Assembly: GCF_014195325.1 (NCBI RefSeq) | Contig: NZ_JACIBK010000004.1 | Location: 62,001-126,000 of the forward strand | Length of the DNA stretch: 64,000 nucleotides | DNA from: Rhizobium sp. BK650 | GTDB taxonomy: Bacteria > Pseudomonadota > Alphaproteobacteria > Rhizobiales > Rhizobiaceae | Reading direction: 5' to 3' | Shown here: positions 35,737-44,789 of the stretch, one piece after another | Numbering within the stretch: the first letter of the stretch is position 1 | Layout of the letters: each line of letters opens with the position of its first letter | Translations under genes and position numbers: made by a program | Notes under the pieces: model-generated | Databases searched by the model: none | What the model was told of the DNA's origin: nothing | What the model saw: only the letters and a program-made list of their open reading frames with translations

Positions 35737-38700
35737 TCACTCTGCGGCGATCGCCTGCGGTTCCTCTGCCACGTGTGCTTCCGTCTTCTTGCGGCTGAGC
35801 ACTCGGTGGAGGAAATTCCCGAAGCGGTCCATCTCGACGAAGATGACGGGCGTGATGAACAGCGTCAGAAGCTGCGACACGATGAGGCCGCCGACGACGG
35901 CGATGCCGAGCGGCTGGCGCAGTTCGGAGCTGGCACCCGTGCCGAGTGCGATCGGCAGCGCGCCGAGCAGGGCGCAGAAGGTCGTCATCATGATCGGGCG
36001 GAAGCGCCTCACACAGGCTTCGTGGATCGCCGCCGGCGCCTTTTCGCCGGTCGTGCGCATGGTTTCGACAGCCACGTCGATCATCATGATCGCGTTCTTC
36101 TTGACGATGCCGATCAGCATCAAGAGGCCGATGAGGGCGATGATCGAGAGATCGAAGCCCATAATCTTCAGCGCCACCAGCGCACCGAAGGCCGCAGCCG
36201 GCAGACCGGAGAGAATGGTCAGCGGGTGGATGAAGCTTTCGTAGAGCACGCCGAGCACGACATAGATGGTCAGCACCGCCGCCAGAATCAGATAAGGCGT
36301 GTTGCCCTGCGACTGCTGGAAGATCTGCGCCGTACCGCCATAGGAGGTGAAGACATCCGCCGGCATGCCGATATCCGTCTTGATCTGATCGATCCTGGCC
36401 GTCGCGTCGCTGAGCGACACGCCTTCCGGCAGGTTGAAGGAAACGGTGGTCGAGACGAGCTGGCCCGTCTGGTTGATGGTGACGGGGCCGACCGTGCGCT
36501 CGACATGTGCAAAGTTCGACAGCGGCACGAGGCTGCCGTTGGAGGAGGCGACGCGGATCTCCGACAGCTTCTGGTCGTCCCAGGGCTTGCTCGTGTCGTA
36601 TTCGACGATGACGTCGTAGCTGTCGCCGGTCGACTGGATTTCAGCCGCCGTATAGCCGCTGAAGGATTCCTGCAGTGTCGTGCGCAGCGTGTCGTTGTTG
36701 ATTCCGTAGGCGGCTGCCCGCTCGGTGTCGATGACGATATTGGCCTGTAGCGCATTGTTCTGCGCGTCCGAGGTCACGTCGGTAAACAGCCGGTCGGCAC
36801 GCATCGCCTGCTGCATCTTGCCGGCCCACAGATTGGTCTGGTCGGCATTCAGCGCCTGTATGACCAGCTGATACTGGCTGGCGGTCTGGCGGCCCCCGAA
36901 GCGCAGGCTCTGGTTCGGCGTCACGAAGGCCTGCAGGCCGGGGATCTTGTTGATCGCCGCGCGCAGCTCGCGCAGCGTCTGGTCAAGCGGCGGACGCTGA
37001 TCCTTGTCCTTCAGCTCGACGAACATCGAGCCGTTGTTCTGCGGCTTGTTGGGGTTGCCGCCGATCGTCGACATGACGTGGTTGACGGCCGGATTCGCCT
37101 TAACGACGGCTGCTGCCTGCTGCTGCAAGGCCTCCATCGCCGCATAGGAAATATCCTGCCGCGCCTGCGTGCTGATCGTCAGGCGGCCGATATCTTCTTG
37201 CGGGAAAAAGCTCGTCGGCAGCGTCATGAAGAAATAGACGGTCAGCGCGACGGAAGCGAGGAAGACCCCCAGGATTGTTGGGCGATGGCGAAGGCACCAG
37301 CCGACCGCGTTGTCATAGCCGCGCAGCGTCCGCTCGAAGCCCGCATCGAACATACGGATGAGAAGTGGCGGACGGCTGTGGTTGTTGGAAAGGCGCGAGC
37401 CCAGCATCGGCGTCACCGTCAGCGAGACGACCGCCGAAGAGATGATCGCGATCGCCACCACCATGCCGAATTCGTTGAACACGCGGCCTACGACGCCGCC
37501 CATCAAAAGGATCGGGATGAAGACCGCAATCAGCGACACCGACATGGAGATGATGGTGTAGCTGACTTCGCCGGCACCCTTGATCGCTGCTTCCCGCACC
37601 GGCATGCCTTCCTCGACATGGCGCAGGATATTTTCCAGCATGACGATCGCGTCGTCCACCACAAGGCCGACCGCGAGCGTCAGGCCCAGCAGCGAGATGT
37701 TGTCGATACTGTAGCCCAGCACATACATCATGCCGAAGGTCGAAATCAGCGACAGCGGCACGGCAAGACCGGGAATAATTGTCGCCGTGGCGTGGCCGGT
37801 GAAGAGATAGATGACGAGAACGACGAGGCCGATCGTCAGGAACAGCGTGAATTTCACGTCGGCGATGGCGTCGCGGATCGGCTTTGCAGCATCGTTCATG
37901 ACCACCGTGTTGACCGAGGGCGGTATTTCGGCGTGAAGCTGCGGCAGCTTGGCGTTGATTGCGTCGACGACGTCGACCGTATTGGCATTCGGCTGGCGCT
38001 GGATGGCAAGGATGATGCCACGCTGACCGTCATACCAGCTGCCCGTATACTGGTTCTGGACGCTGTCCTGCACATCGGCAATGTCGCCGAGATGGATCGG
38101 CGCACCATTGGGGTTGGCGATGACGAGCGACCGGAACTGCTCGGCGTTGGTGCGCTGCGTGTTCGCGGTAATGGTCATGGCCTGCGAATTGTTCTGCAGC
38201 GTACCGACCGGCTGCTGGCTGTTGGCAGCCGCCAGCGCCTTGTTGACGGTATCGATGCCGATGCCGCGGGTCAAAAGCTTGTTGGGATCGACCTCGACGC
38301 GCACCGCATAAGTCTGCGCGCCGAAGACGCTGACCTGTGCGACTCCCGGAAGCGTCGACAGCGACGGCGAGATGATGTCTTCGGCGATCTCGTCGAGCTT
38401 GCTGCGCGGCATGGTGTTGCTTTGCACCGAAAGCAGCATGACCGGCGCATCGGCCGGGTTCGTCTTGCGGTAGCTCGGCGGCGTCGTCATGTTGTCGGGC
38501 AGCTGGCGCGTCGCATGCGAAATGGCCGCCTGTACGTCTGCGGCGGCCGCATCGATATCGCGGTTCAGGTCGAACTGCAGCACGATGCTGGTGCTTCCGA
38601 GCGAACTCGACGCGCTGATCTCGCTGATGCCGGGGATCGTCTCGAATTGCTTGATCAGCGGGGTGGCGACCGAGGTTGCCATCGTCTGCGGCGAAGCGCC

Positions 38701-38853
38701 GCTCAACTGCGCCGAAACGTTGATGGTCGGGAAGTCGACCTGCGGAAGGGCCGCGACCGGCACCAGCCTGTAGCCTGCAAGGCCGGCCAGGATCACGCCG
38801 ATCGCAAGCAGCGTCGTTGCCACCGGGCGCTGAATGCAGAAATTCGCGATCAT
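35737..38853 (-). CDS. RND multidrug efflux permease
   Basis: This 1038-aa protein of the HAE1/AcrB-MdtC family has a first helix, a large periplasmic loop, the TM4 proton-relay pair in GLVVDDAIVMLENI, a second large loop and six more helices (GLLMLIGIVKKNAIMMID in the second half). It pumps drugs or other amphiphiles from the periplasm in exchange for protons. It overlaps the fusion-protein gene by 4 bp. No outer-membrane TolC-type channel gene is adjacent. The C-terminus is short and charged. Confidence 0.93.
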   Translation of the reverse strand: MIANFCIQRPVATTLLAIGVILAGLAGYRLVPVAALPQVDFPTINVSAQLSGASPQTMATSVATPLIKQFETIPGISEISASSSLGSTSIVLQFDLNRDIDAAAADVQAAISHATRQLPDNMTTPPSYRKTNPADAPVMLLSVQSNTMPRSKLDEIAEDIISPSLSTLPGVAQVSVFGAQTYAVRVEVDPNKLLTRGIGIDTVNKALAAANSQQPVGTLQNNSQAMTITANTQRTNAEQFRSLVIANPNGAPIHLGDIADVQDSVQNQYTGSWYDGQRGIILAIQRQPNANTVDVVDAINAKLPQLHAEIPPSVNTVVMNDAAKPIRDAIADVKFTLFLTIGLVVLVIYLFTGHATATIIPGLAVPLSLISTFGMMYVLGYSIDNISLLGLTLAVGLVVDDAIVMLENILRHVEEGMPVREAAIKGAGEVSYTIISMSVSLIAVFIPILLMGGVVGRVFNEFGMVVAIAIISSAVVSLTVTPMLGSRLSNNHSRPPLLIRMFDAGFERTLRGYDNAVGWCLRHRPTILGVFLASVALTVYFFMTLPTSFFPQEDIGRLTISTQARQDISYAAMEALQQQAAAVVKANPAVNHVMSTIGGNPNKPQNNGSMFVELKDKDQRPPLDQTLRELRAAINKIPGLQAFVTPNQSLRFGGRQTASQYQLVIQALNADQTNLWAGKMQQAMRADRLFTDVTSDAQNNALQANIVIDTERAAAYGINNDTLRTTLQESFSGYTAAEIQSTGDSYDVIVEYDTSKPWDDQKLSEIRVASSNGSLVPLSNFAHVERTVGPVTINQTGQLVSTTVSFNLPEGVSLSDATARIDQIKTDIGMPADVFTSYGGTAQIFQQSQGNTPYLILAAVLTIYVVLGVLYESFIHPLTILSGLPAAAFGALVALKIMGFDLSIIALIGLLMLIGIVKKNAIMMIDVAVETMRTTGEKAPAAIHEACVRRFRPIMMTTFCALLGALPIALGTGASSELRQPLGIAVVGGLIVSQLLTLFITPVIFVEMDRFGNFLHRVLSRKKTEAHVAEEPQAIAAE

Positions 38854-40160
38854 TGCTTGGCCCCCACAGCGATGGTTTCGGCCTGCTGCTGTTGGTGTGG
38901 CGTATCGGCGGAGGCGACATTCAGCGCCGTCTCATCGAACTGCTCGCTGATAGCCTGCTGGTCGCTGAGCTGGCCCTGGCCTTCGACGACCACATGATCG
39001 CCTTCCGAAAGGCCTGATGCGATGGCCGTGAAGCCGCCATTGGCGCGGGCGACGGTAACCGGCGTCAGATGCGATTTGCCATCCTTGGCAACGAAGGTGA
39101 AGAAGCCGTCGGGGCCGGGGCTGACGGCAACCGTCGGCACGACCACCTGCTGCTCGTCGTTGTCGAAATGCACGACGATATTGATCGACTGGCCTGGCCA
39201 CAGCGCACCCGAGGCGTTTTCGAATTTCGCCTTGGCAAGGATCGTCCCCGACGCCGTGTCCACCGTGTTGTCGTAGAAGCTGACCTCGCCTTTGCGCACC
39301 CTTCCCTTGGTGGAATTGGGCGCCGTGCTGACTTCGACCGGACCGACAGCCAGCGCTTTTTTCAGGTCACGCAGGTAACGTTCCTGCAGGTGGAACTTTA
39401 CATAGATCGGATCGTATTTGGCGATGGTGACGATGGCCGTACCCGCATTGACGAAGGCACCCTTGCTAAGGGCGATATCGCCGAGCCTGCCGTCGAAAGG
39501 CGCACGAATATCGGTATGTTCGAGGATAACCTGATCCGAAGCGAGCATGGCCTTGTCGGCTTCGACGGTTGCGGCGGCGGTATCGCGGGCGGCTCGCGCC
39601 TGATCGAGGCTCTGTTGCGTGCCTGCCTTCTGATTGAAGAGATCCTGCGCCCTTGTCAGCGCCGTCTCGGATTCCGCGAGCGTTGCCGCGTCACGCACGA
39701 TCATCGCATTGTCCTTGTCGACGGCAGCCTTGGCCGTCCGGTCATCTAGTTTGGCGATCAGGTCGCCCTCCTTGACCGTGGCACCATCTTTGGCCTCGAT
39801 GCTGACGATAAGGCCCTGTTCCTGGGCGGCAATCGTCGTATTGTCGTCGGCATCTGCCCAGCCGGTGGCCGTCACATCCATCGGCAGCGTCGCTTTTACG
39901 GCGGCCACGGTCTTGACCATTGTGGGACCGTTTGCGCCGCGCCGGCGTCCGCCGCCCTGCTGCCCGCCACCTTGTTGCCCGCTGCCTTGAGCTTGATCGC
40001 CCTGCGCCTGTTGATGACCGCCGCTGCGGGCGGTGTCTGGCTTCTTGATGAACTGCGACAGGTAAGGGATATCGGAGGCATAGGGAACCTTGTCCCCGAA
40101 CTGCCAGAAGCCGACGGCGGCGACGGCCACAATGCTGACGGTGATCCAAAATTTCTTCAT
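38850..40160 (-). CDS. RND efflux membrane fusion protein
   Basis: This 436-aa periplasmic adaptor has an N-terminal membrane anchor (MKKFWITVSIVAVAAVGFW), then a Gln/Gly-rich spacer (GSGQQGGGQQGGG). The lipoyl half-motifs are TIAAQEQGLIVSIEAKDGA and DIRAPFDGRLGD, separated by a coiled-coil hairpin rich in Ala/Glu, followed by the beta-barrel region. It links the permease to an outer-membrane channel. ATG 40160 gives a clean anchor; ATG 40241 and GTG 40247 are in frame upstream. The Gly/Gln spacer is longer than usual. Confidence 0.9.
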   Translation of the reverse strand: MKKFWITVSIVAVAAVGFWQFGDKVPYASDIPYLSQFIKKPDTARSGGHQQAQGDQAQGSGQQGGGQQGGGRRRGANGPTMVKTVAAVKATLPMDVTATGWADADDNTTIAAQEQGLIVSIEAKDGATVKEGDLIAKLDDRTAKAAVDKDNAMIVRDAATLAESETALTRAQDLFNQKAGTQQSLDQARAARDTAAATVEADKAMLASDQVILEHTDIRAPFDGRLGDIALSKGAFVNAGTAIVTIAKYDPIYVKFHLQERYLRDLKKALAVGPVEVSTAPNSTKGRVRKGEVSFYDNTVDTASGTILAKAKFENASGALWPGQSINIVVHFDNDEQQVVVPTVAVSPGPDGFFTFVAKDGKSHLTPVTVARANGGFTAIASGLSEGDHVVVEGQGQLSDQQAISEQFDETALNVASADTPHQQQQAETIAVGAKQ

Positions 40161-40456
40161 GGGCGAGCCGGTCTTGTCTTGAGCAGATTGCGTGATTTCA
40201 ATGGTGATTGAGCCGCCTATTTTGCGGCGCAAAAAAGACATAGTCACCCCATGGTACGATCACTAAGCAGTTATAGCGGCTTAAATTTTCGTAATGAACA
40301 ATCTGTAATATTCAAACGGCCCCAATATATAGCTGGGTGGGCGGAGTCATCCACTTTGGAGACCTGCCAGCGCAGGCTGTATTGGCGAAACAGTATTTGG
40401 TCCGCGTTGCAGGTCTTGCGCAGGGTAGTACCCGGAAAACGCAGAGGCAGGCAGTC

Positions 40457-41338
40457 ATGACCGAGTTGAACGCCAGCGAATTTCGCTCTCTCATCACAAA
40501 CACTTTTCCCGAACTGACGGCCTCCGTCTTCAAGCTCGCAACGAAGGGCTGGGATTCGCTGGCTGTCGATGTCGACGACCGGCTGATCTTCAAGTTTCCC
40601 CGCACCCCCGGAGCCGAAAGGGCGCTGGTGAGGGAGGCGGCGCTCCTCGGCCTCATCAGGCCCTCCGTGTCGATGGCGGTTCCCGACATGCGCATCCACG
40701 ACGGCCCGCCGATGTTTTCAAGCCACGCCAAGCTGCAGGGGGAGCATCTCTTGACGGAAGATTATGAGACGCTGCCGGAAGATGCCCGTCAGCGCCTCGG
40801 CGATGATCTCGCCCGCTTCTATGCCGAACTGCATGATCTCGACGACGACCGTATGCGCGCGCTTGGCGCCGGGCCGATCTTGCCCTGGCAGTCGCCCGAT
40901 ACCGTCAGGGATAAGGCCTTGCCGCTGCTGCCGTCCGAGCTGGCAAGCTATGCCGAAACCGTCATCCGGGACTACCAGGCCCTGCCACCCGATCCCTACG
41001 GCATTACCTTCGGATTTTTCGACGGCCACGGCTGGAACATGGCTTTCGACCAAGCCGCGGGCAAGTTGAACGGCCTCTATGACTTCGCCGATTCAGGCTT
41101 CGGGCCGCTGCATCAGGAGTTCATCTATTCGAACTTCATCTCGCCAGACCTGACCGCGCGTATCGTCTCGGCCTATGAAACGCTGACCGGCCGTAAGCTC
41201 GACCGCAGGCGCATTACTATCCTTACGGGCTTTCACCGCCTGTCCGAACTCGCCGAACTTGCCGGTGATCCCGCCTTTATCGGCGCAAAGATCGACAGTT
41301 TCGGGGCATGGGCCGTTGCTACCGCCTATGCTGGATGA
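40457..41338 (+). CDS. APH-fold phosphotransferase family protein
   Basis: This 293-aa protein has the aminoglycoside phosphotransferase/choline kinase fold: GWDSLAVDVDDRLIFKFPR (nucleotide-binding strand with Lys), the catalytic-loop equivalent FFDGHGWNMAFD, and the metal site LYDFADSGFGPLHQEF. The usual HGD-x4-N brick is altered to DGHGWN, although the Asp-to-Asn spacing is kept. The substrate is unknown and need not be an antibiotic. It is divergent from the RND pump operon and converges with the SDR gene (6-bp gap). Confidence 0.8.
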   Translation: MTELNASEFRSLITNTFPELTASVFKLATKGWDSLAVDVDDRLIFKFPRTPGAERALVREAALLGLIRPSVSMAVPDMRIHDGPPMFSSHAKLQGEHLLTEDYETLPEDARQRLGDDLARFYAELHDLDDDRMRALGAGPILPWQSPDTVRDKALPLLPSELASYAETVIRDYQALPPDPYGITFGFFDGHGWNMAFDQAAGKLNGLYDFADSGFGPLHQEFIYSNFISPDLTARIVSAYETLTGRKLDRRRITILTGFHRLSELAELAGDPAFIGAKIDSFGAWAVATAYAG

Positions 41339-41344
41339 TGGCGG

Positions 41345-42133
41345 TCAGACGGAGCGTGCCGCGCCTCCGTCGCAGCGGATCAACGAGCCGGTGATATAGC
41401 TTGCCGGCTGGCTGCAGAGGAAGGCTGCCGTTGCGGCGAATTCCTCGACCCTGCCGTAGCGGCCGACCGGAATGCGCCCCTGTTTCTCGGACCTTATATC
41501 ATCGAGACTTTTGCCCGCCCGCTTGGCGGCCGCACCGTCGAGATCGTCGAGACGTGCCGTCAGAATGCTTCCGGGCAGCAGCAGGTTGGTGGTCACACCA
41601 TGGCCGGCCACTTCCGATGCCAGCGTCTTGCTCCAGCCGGCAAGCGCAGGGCGCAGTGTGTTCGACAGAGCCAGATTGGCGATCGGCTCGATCACGCCCG
41701 ATGAGGCGACCGTCAGGATGCGCCCCCAGCCCTGTGCCTTCATGCCGGGCAGAAGCGCGTTGGTGAGCGTGATGACCCGCGCCACCATCGAGAGGAAATA
41801 GGTTTCGAGCTTTTCCGGCGTCATGTCCTCGGTCGTGCCCGGCGTCGGGCCGCCGGTATTGTTGACGAGAATATCGAGCCCGCCGAACTTCTCCTGAACG
41901 GCAGCCGTGACGGTCTGGACGAAATTATCATCGGAAAGATCGGCCCAGATCCAGTCGGCCTTGCCTTTTCCTTCGGCGTTGATCGCCTTGCAATTGGCTT
42001 CCAGCTGCTCGCCGCTGCGTCCGCAGAGAAGAACATTCGCGCCTTCCTGTGCCAGGGCCTTGGCAATGCCGAGCCCGAGGCCGCGCGAGGACGCCAGCAC
42101 GAGTGCGCGTTTTCCCTTGATGCCGAGATCCAT
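41345..42133 (-). CDS. Atypical short-chain dehydrogenase-like protein
   Basis: This 262-aa Rossmann-fold SDR has a cofactor-binding start (ALVLASSRGLGLGIAKALA) and the structural NNTGG motif. The normal catalytic Ser-Tyr-x3-Lys is not seen: the aligned stretch reads LALSNTLRPALAGWSKTLA, with Ser in place of Tyr and Arg in place of Lys. It thus resembles the BKR-like SDR subgroup with imperfect catalytic tetrads. GGAGG lies 5 nt before ATG 42133. The gene is divergent from etf-QO. Confidence 0.85.
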   Translation of the reverse strand: MDLGIKGKRALVLASSRGLGLGIAKALAQEGANVLLCGRSGEQLEANCKAINAEGKGKADWIWADLSDDNFVQTVTAAVQEKFGGLDILVNNTGGPTPGTTEDMTPEKLETYFLSMVARVITLTNALLPGMKAQGWGRILTVASSGVIEPIANLALSNTLRPALAGWSKTLASEVAGHGVTTNLLLPGSILTARLDDLDGAAAKRAGKSLDDIRSEKQGRIPVGRYGRVEEFAATAAFLCSQPASYITGSLIRCDGGAARSV

Positions 42134-42220
42134 GATTTCCTCCATTTTCTGTTGCCCTTTCTATAGGGCGCAAGCCATGCGGAAGAAAAGGATGAAGGTG
42201 AACCTGCTTGGCTTCAATAA

Positions 42221-42247
42221 TTGACGTTAACGTAAGCGTTATATAAT
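42221..42247 (+). promoter_or_regulatory. Promoter with palindromic operator before etf-QO
   Basis: TTGACG (42221-42226) and a perfect TATAAT (42242-42247) are 15 bp apart. The -35 overlaps the palindrome ACGTTAACGT (42224-42233), extended to TTGACGTTAACGTAA. The spacing is short for a sigma-70 promoter. MerR-type LiuR sites, as I recall, have a similar ACGT-N-ACGT form and ETF-QO genes belong to such catabolic regulons. Confidence 0.45.
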
Positions 42248-42387
42248 CTTTTGTGTAGAGACCTGTCATTGCGCGAATTGGAGGATCGCCTGTCGCTTCC
42301 CGGCTCGACAATGTTTTCCGGTTTTGACAAGAGAGTTAGCCTGATTGGGGATGAACGGCCCTCAAACGGCCGAGCGGAGACGAATGG

Positions 42388-44052
42388 ATGACCGAAATGA
42401 CTGAGCTGCCGGAACGCGAGAGCATGGAATTCGACGTGGTGATCGTCGGCGCCGGTCCTGCCGGCCTCTCGGCCGCCATTCGCCTGAAACAGATCAATCC
42501 GGAACTTTCGGTTGTCGTCCTGGAGAAGGGGGCCGAAGTCGGCGCCCATATCCTCTCCGGCGCCGTCGTCGATCCCATCGGCATCGACCGCCTGCTGCCG
42601 GGTTGGCGCGAAGAGGAGGGCCATCCCTTCAAGACCGAAGTGACGGACGATCACTTCCTGCTGCTCGGCCCCGCCGGCTCCATTCGCCTGCCGAACATCA
42701 TGATGCCGCCGCTGATGAACAATCACGGCAATTACATCGTCTCGCTCGGAAACGTCTGTCGCTGGCTGGCGACGAAGGCGGAAGAACTCGGCGTCGAGAT
42801 CTATCCAGGCTTTGCCGCAACGGAAGTCCTCTACAATGACGAGGGCGCCGTCATCGGTGTTGGGACCGGCGATATGGGCATCGAGAAGAACGGCGAGCCC
42901 GGCCCGAACTATGCGCGCGGCATGGCTCTCATGGGCAAATATGTGCTTGTTGGAGAGGGCGTGCGCGGTTCGCTCGCCAAGCAGCTGATCGCCAAGTTCG
43001 ACCTGCAAAAGGATCGCGAGCCGCAGAAGTTCGGCATCGGCATCAAGGAACTCTGGGAGGTGAAGCCGGAGAACCACAAGCGGGGGCTGGTGCAGCATTC
43101 CTTCGGCTGGCCGCTTGGCCTATCGACCGGTGGCGGCTCCTTCCTCTATCACCTGGAAGACAATCTCGTCGCCGTCGGCTTCGTCGTCCATCTCAACTAT
43201 AAGAATCCCTATCTCTATCCTTTCGAGGAATTCCAGCGCTTCAAAACCCACCCGGCAATCCGTGGCACTTTCGAGGGTGGCAAGCGCCTTTCCTATGGCG
43301 CCCGCGCCATCACTGAAGGTGGATACCAGTCGGTACCGAAGCTTTCCTTCCCTGGCGGCGCCCTGATCGGCTGTTCCGCGGGCTTCGTCAACGTGCCGCG
43401 CATCAAGGGCAGCCACAATGCCGTGCTCTCGGGCATGATGGCCGCCGACCGTATCGCCCAGGCGATCGCATCGGGCCGCGCCAATGACGAGGTGGTCGAG
43501 ATCGAAAACGACTGGCGCAAGAGCGATATCGGCAAGGACCTGAAGCGGGTGCGCAACGTCAAGCCGCTCTGGTCGAAATTCGGCACGGCCCTCGGCGTCG
43601 CACTCGGTGGTCTCGACATGTGGACCAACCAGCTCTTCGGCTTCTCTTTTTTCGGCACGCTTGGCCACGGCAAGACCGACGCCGCCTCGCTAGAGCCGGC
43701 GTCACAGCACAAGAAGATCGACTATCCGAAGCCGGACGGCGTGCTGACCTTCGACCGCCTGTCCTCCGTCTTCCTGTCCAACACCAACCACGAGGAAGAT
43801 CAGCCGGTCCATCTGCAGGTCAAAGACATGGCGCTGCAGAAATCCTCCGAACTCGGCATTTATGCCGGTCCCTCGACGCGCTACTGTCCGGCAGGGGTCT
43901 ATGAATGGGTGGAGAAAGACGGCGAACAGACCTTCGTCATCAACGCTCAGAACTGCGTCCACTGCAAGACCTGCGACATCAAGGACCCCAACCAGAACAT
44001 CAACTGGGTGCCGCCGCAGGGTGGCGAGGGGCCGGTCTATCCGAACATGTGA
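42388..44052 (+). CDS. etf-QO: Electron transfer flavoprotein-ubiquinone oxidoreductase
   Basis: This 554-aa protein has the FAD-binding GAGPAGLSAAIRL dinucleotide fold near the N-terminus, the central membrane-association and ubiquinone region (GGSFLYHLEDNLVAVGFV), and the C-terminal 4Fe-4S cluster domain with the Cys set in TRYCPAGVYEW and NCVHCKTCDIKDP. It passes electrons from ETF (fatty acid and amino acid oxidation) to ubiquinone at the inner membrane. Length and motifs match the family. It is probably monocistronic. Confidence 0.95.
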   Translation: MTEMTELPERESMEFDVVIVGAGPAGLSAAIRLKQINPELSVVVLEKGAEVGAHILSGAVVDPIGIDRLLPGWREEEGHPFKTEVTDDHFLLLGPAGSIRLPNIMMPPLMNNHGNYIVSLGNVCRWLATKAEELGVEIYPGFAATEVLYNDEGAVIGVGTGDMGIEKNGEPGPNYARGMALMGKYVLVGEGVRGSLAKQLIAKFDLQKDREPQKFGIGIKELWEVKPENHKRGLVQHSFGWPLGLSTGGGSFLYHLEDNLVAVGFVVHLNYKNPYLYPFEEFQRFKTHPAIRGTFEGGKRLSYGARAITEGGYQSVPKLSFPGGALIGCSAGFVNVPRIKGSHNAVLSGMMAADRIAQAIASGRANDEVVEIENDWRKSDIGKDLKRVRNVKPLWSKFGTALGVALGGLDMWTNQLFGFSFFGTLGHGKTDAASLEPASQHKKIDYPKPDGVLTFDRLSSVFLSNTNHEEDQPVHLQVKDMALQKSSELGIYAGPSTRYCPAGVYEWVEKDGEQTFVINAQNCVHCKTCDIKDPNQNINWVPPQGGEGPVYPNM

Positions 44053-44130
44053 CCTGAGATGGTCCCTCACCATCGCAAATTGGACAGGGTTCGGACAGGA
44101 GAGTTAGGGCTGCTGAAGCTCGGTTTGACC

Positions 44131-44244
44131 ATGCGTGAAGTCTCGGAATTGTTAGGCCCGCTCGAATGGCGGATGGACGGGGGAAGCGTGGCACCTGTAC
44201 CTCTGCTTTGGGCTACCGGCCTTTTCTCGGAGGATAAGAGATGA
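44131..44244 (+). CDS. Possible short coupled ORF (37 aa)
   Basis: A short ORF (ATG 44131, stop 44242-44244) reads LGLTMREVSELLGPLEWR at its start, vaguely like the GxT-x-EV-x(2)-LG segment of SmpA/OmlA-type lipoproteins. Its stop overlaps the start of the next small gene (ATGA). No clear ribosome binding site fits this ATG, so it may be a remnant or non-coding. Confidence 0.25.
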   Translation: MREVSELLGPLEWRMDGGSVAPVPLLWATGLFSEDKR

Positions 44245-44420
44245 GACTTTTCTTGCTCGTGCCGGTGATTGCGATTGCCTGTTCGGCATGTTCGACACAA
44301 TCTCCCCCAGCATCCCAATCGGTGCCGGCTCAAACCCGTCCGGAAGCGCATCGGCCGAAGGCGGAGAGCTGCAAGTCCAAGCCGAATTTCGAAGGGATGT
44401 TGCGCACGCTGTGCTATTAG
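44241..44420 (+). CDS. Small putative lipoprotein (59 aa)
   Basis: This 59-aa ORF (ATG 44241 to TAG 44418-44420) has an excellent ribosome binding site (GGAGG at 44229-44233) and an export signal MRLFLLVPVIAIACSACS with cysteines placed as in a lipobox. A Pro/Gln/Ala-rich linker and a short Cys-containing end (SCKSKPNFEGMLRTLCY) follow. It probably forms a small envelope lipoprotein. It may be coupled to a short ORF upstream. Function is unknown. Confidence 0.65.
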   Translation: MRLFLLVPVIAIACSACSTQSPPASQSVPAQTRPEAHRPKAESCKSKPNFEGMLRTLCY

Positions 44421-44789
44421 ATCGCGGCGAGACGGCCTTTGACTGGAGCACTACTTTCGGAACGTCAGCTTTGAGCGCTTGGCAAGACGCCCTGTGCGGC
44501 GCGCTTCAAAATTTCGTTGTGCAGGATGATGACCTTTTGCGAGCGGTTTGACGGGAAGATCGCCTCTGTGACGGCGGTAGTCTGCTACAAGCCATTGATA
44601 CTATAGGATTTTTCAGCTAGATTCATTGCGGCCTGCTGATGTATCAAAGAAGGCATCAAATGATTGGCTTCTCAATGCGGCAGCCAATAAAGCCTTGGCA
44701 CCTTTAATGCCGCGTTATCGTGTTTAGCGTTTCATTAACCATAATCTCCTTAGCTTGCGACATCTTCTTGACGCACTAAGGACACGTTC
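44421..44789 (+). other. Intergenic region carrying the L,D-transpeptidase promoter
   Basis: These 369 bp contain no ORF with coding character. The only signal seen is the CtrA-like box near its right end. The first half is GC-rich and looks like decayed coding sequence. Confidence 0.4.
44724..44742 (+). promoter_or_regulatory. CtrA-like box upstream of L,D-transpeptidase
   Basis: TTAG-CGTTTCA-TTAACCAT differs at one base from TTAA-N7-TTAA and ends in the strong half-site TTAACCAT. It lies about 48 bp before the start codon at 44790, a normal position for activation or repression by CtrA. Confidence 0.45.

Noticed and set aside
37078..38997. A 639-aa open frame on the plus strand
   Set aside because: It lies opposite the RND permease, is rich in Arg/His/Asp, and shows no motif.
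44288..44551. An 87-aa plus-strand frame
   Set aside because: It overlaps the better supported small lipoprotein gene in another frame and has no ribosome binding site.
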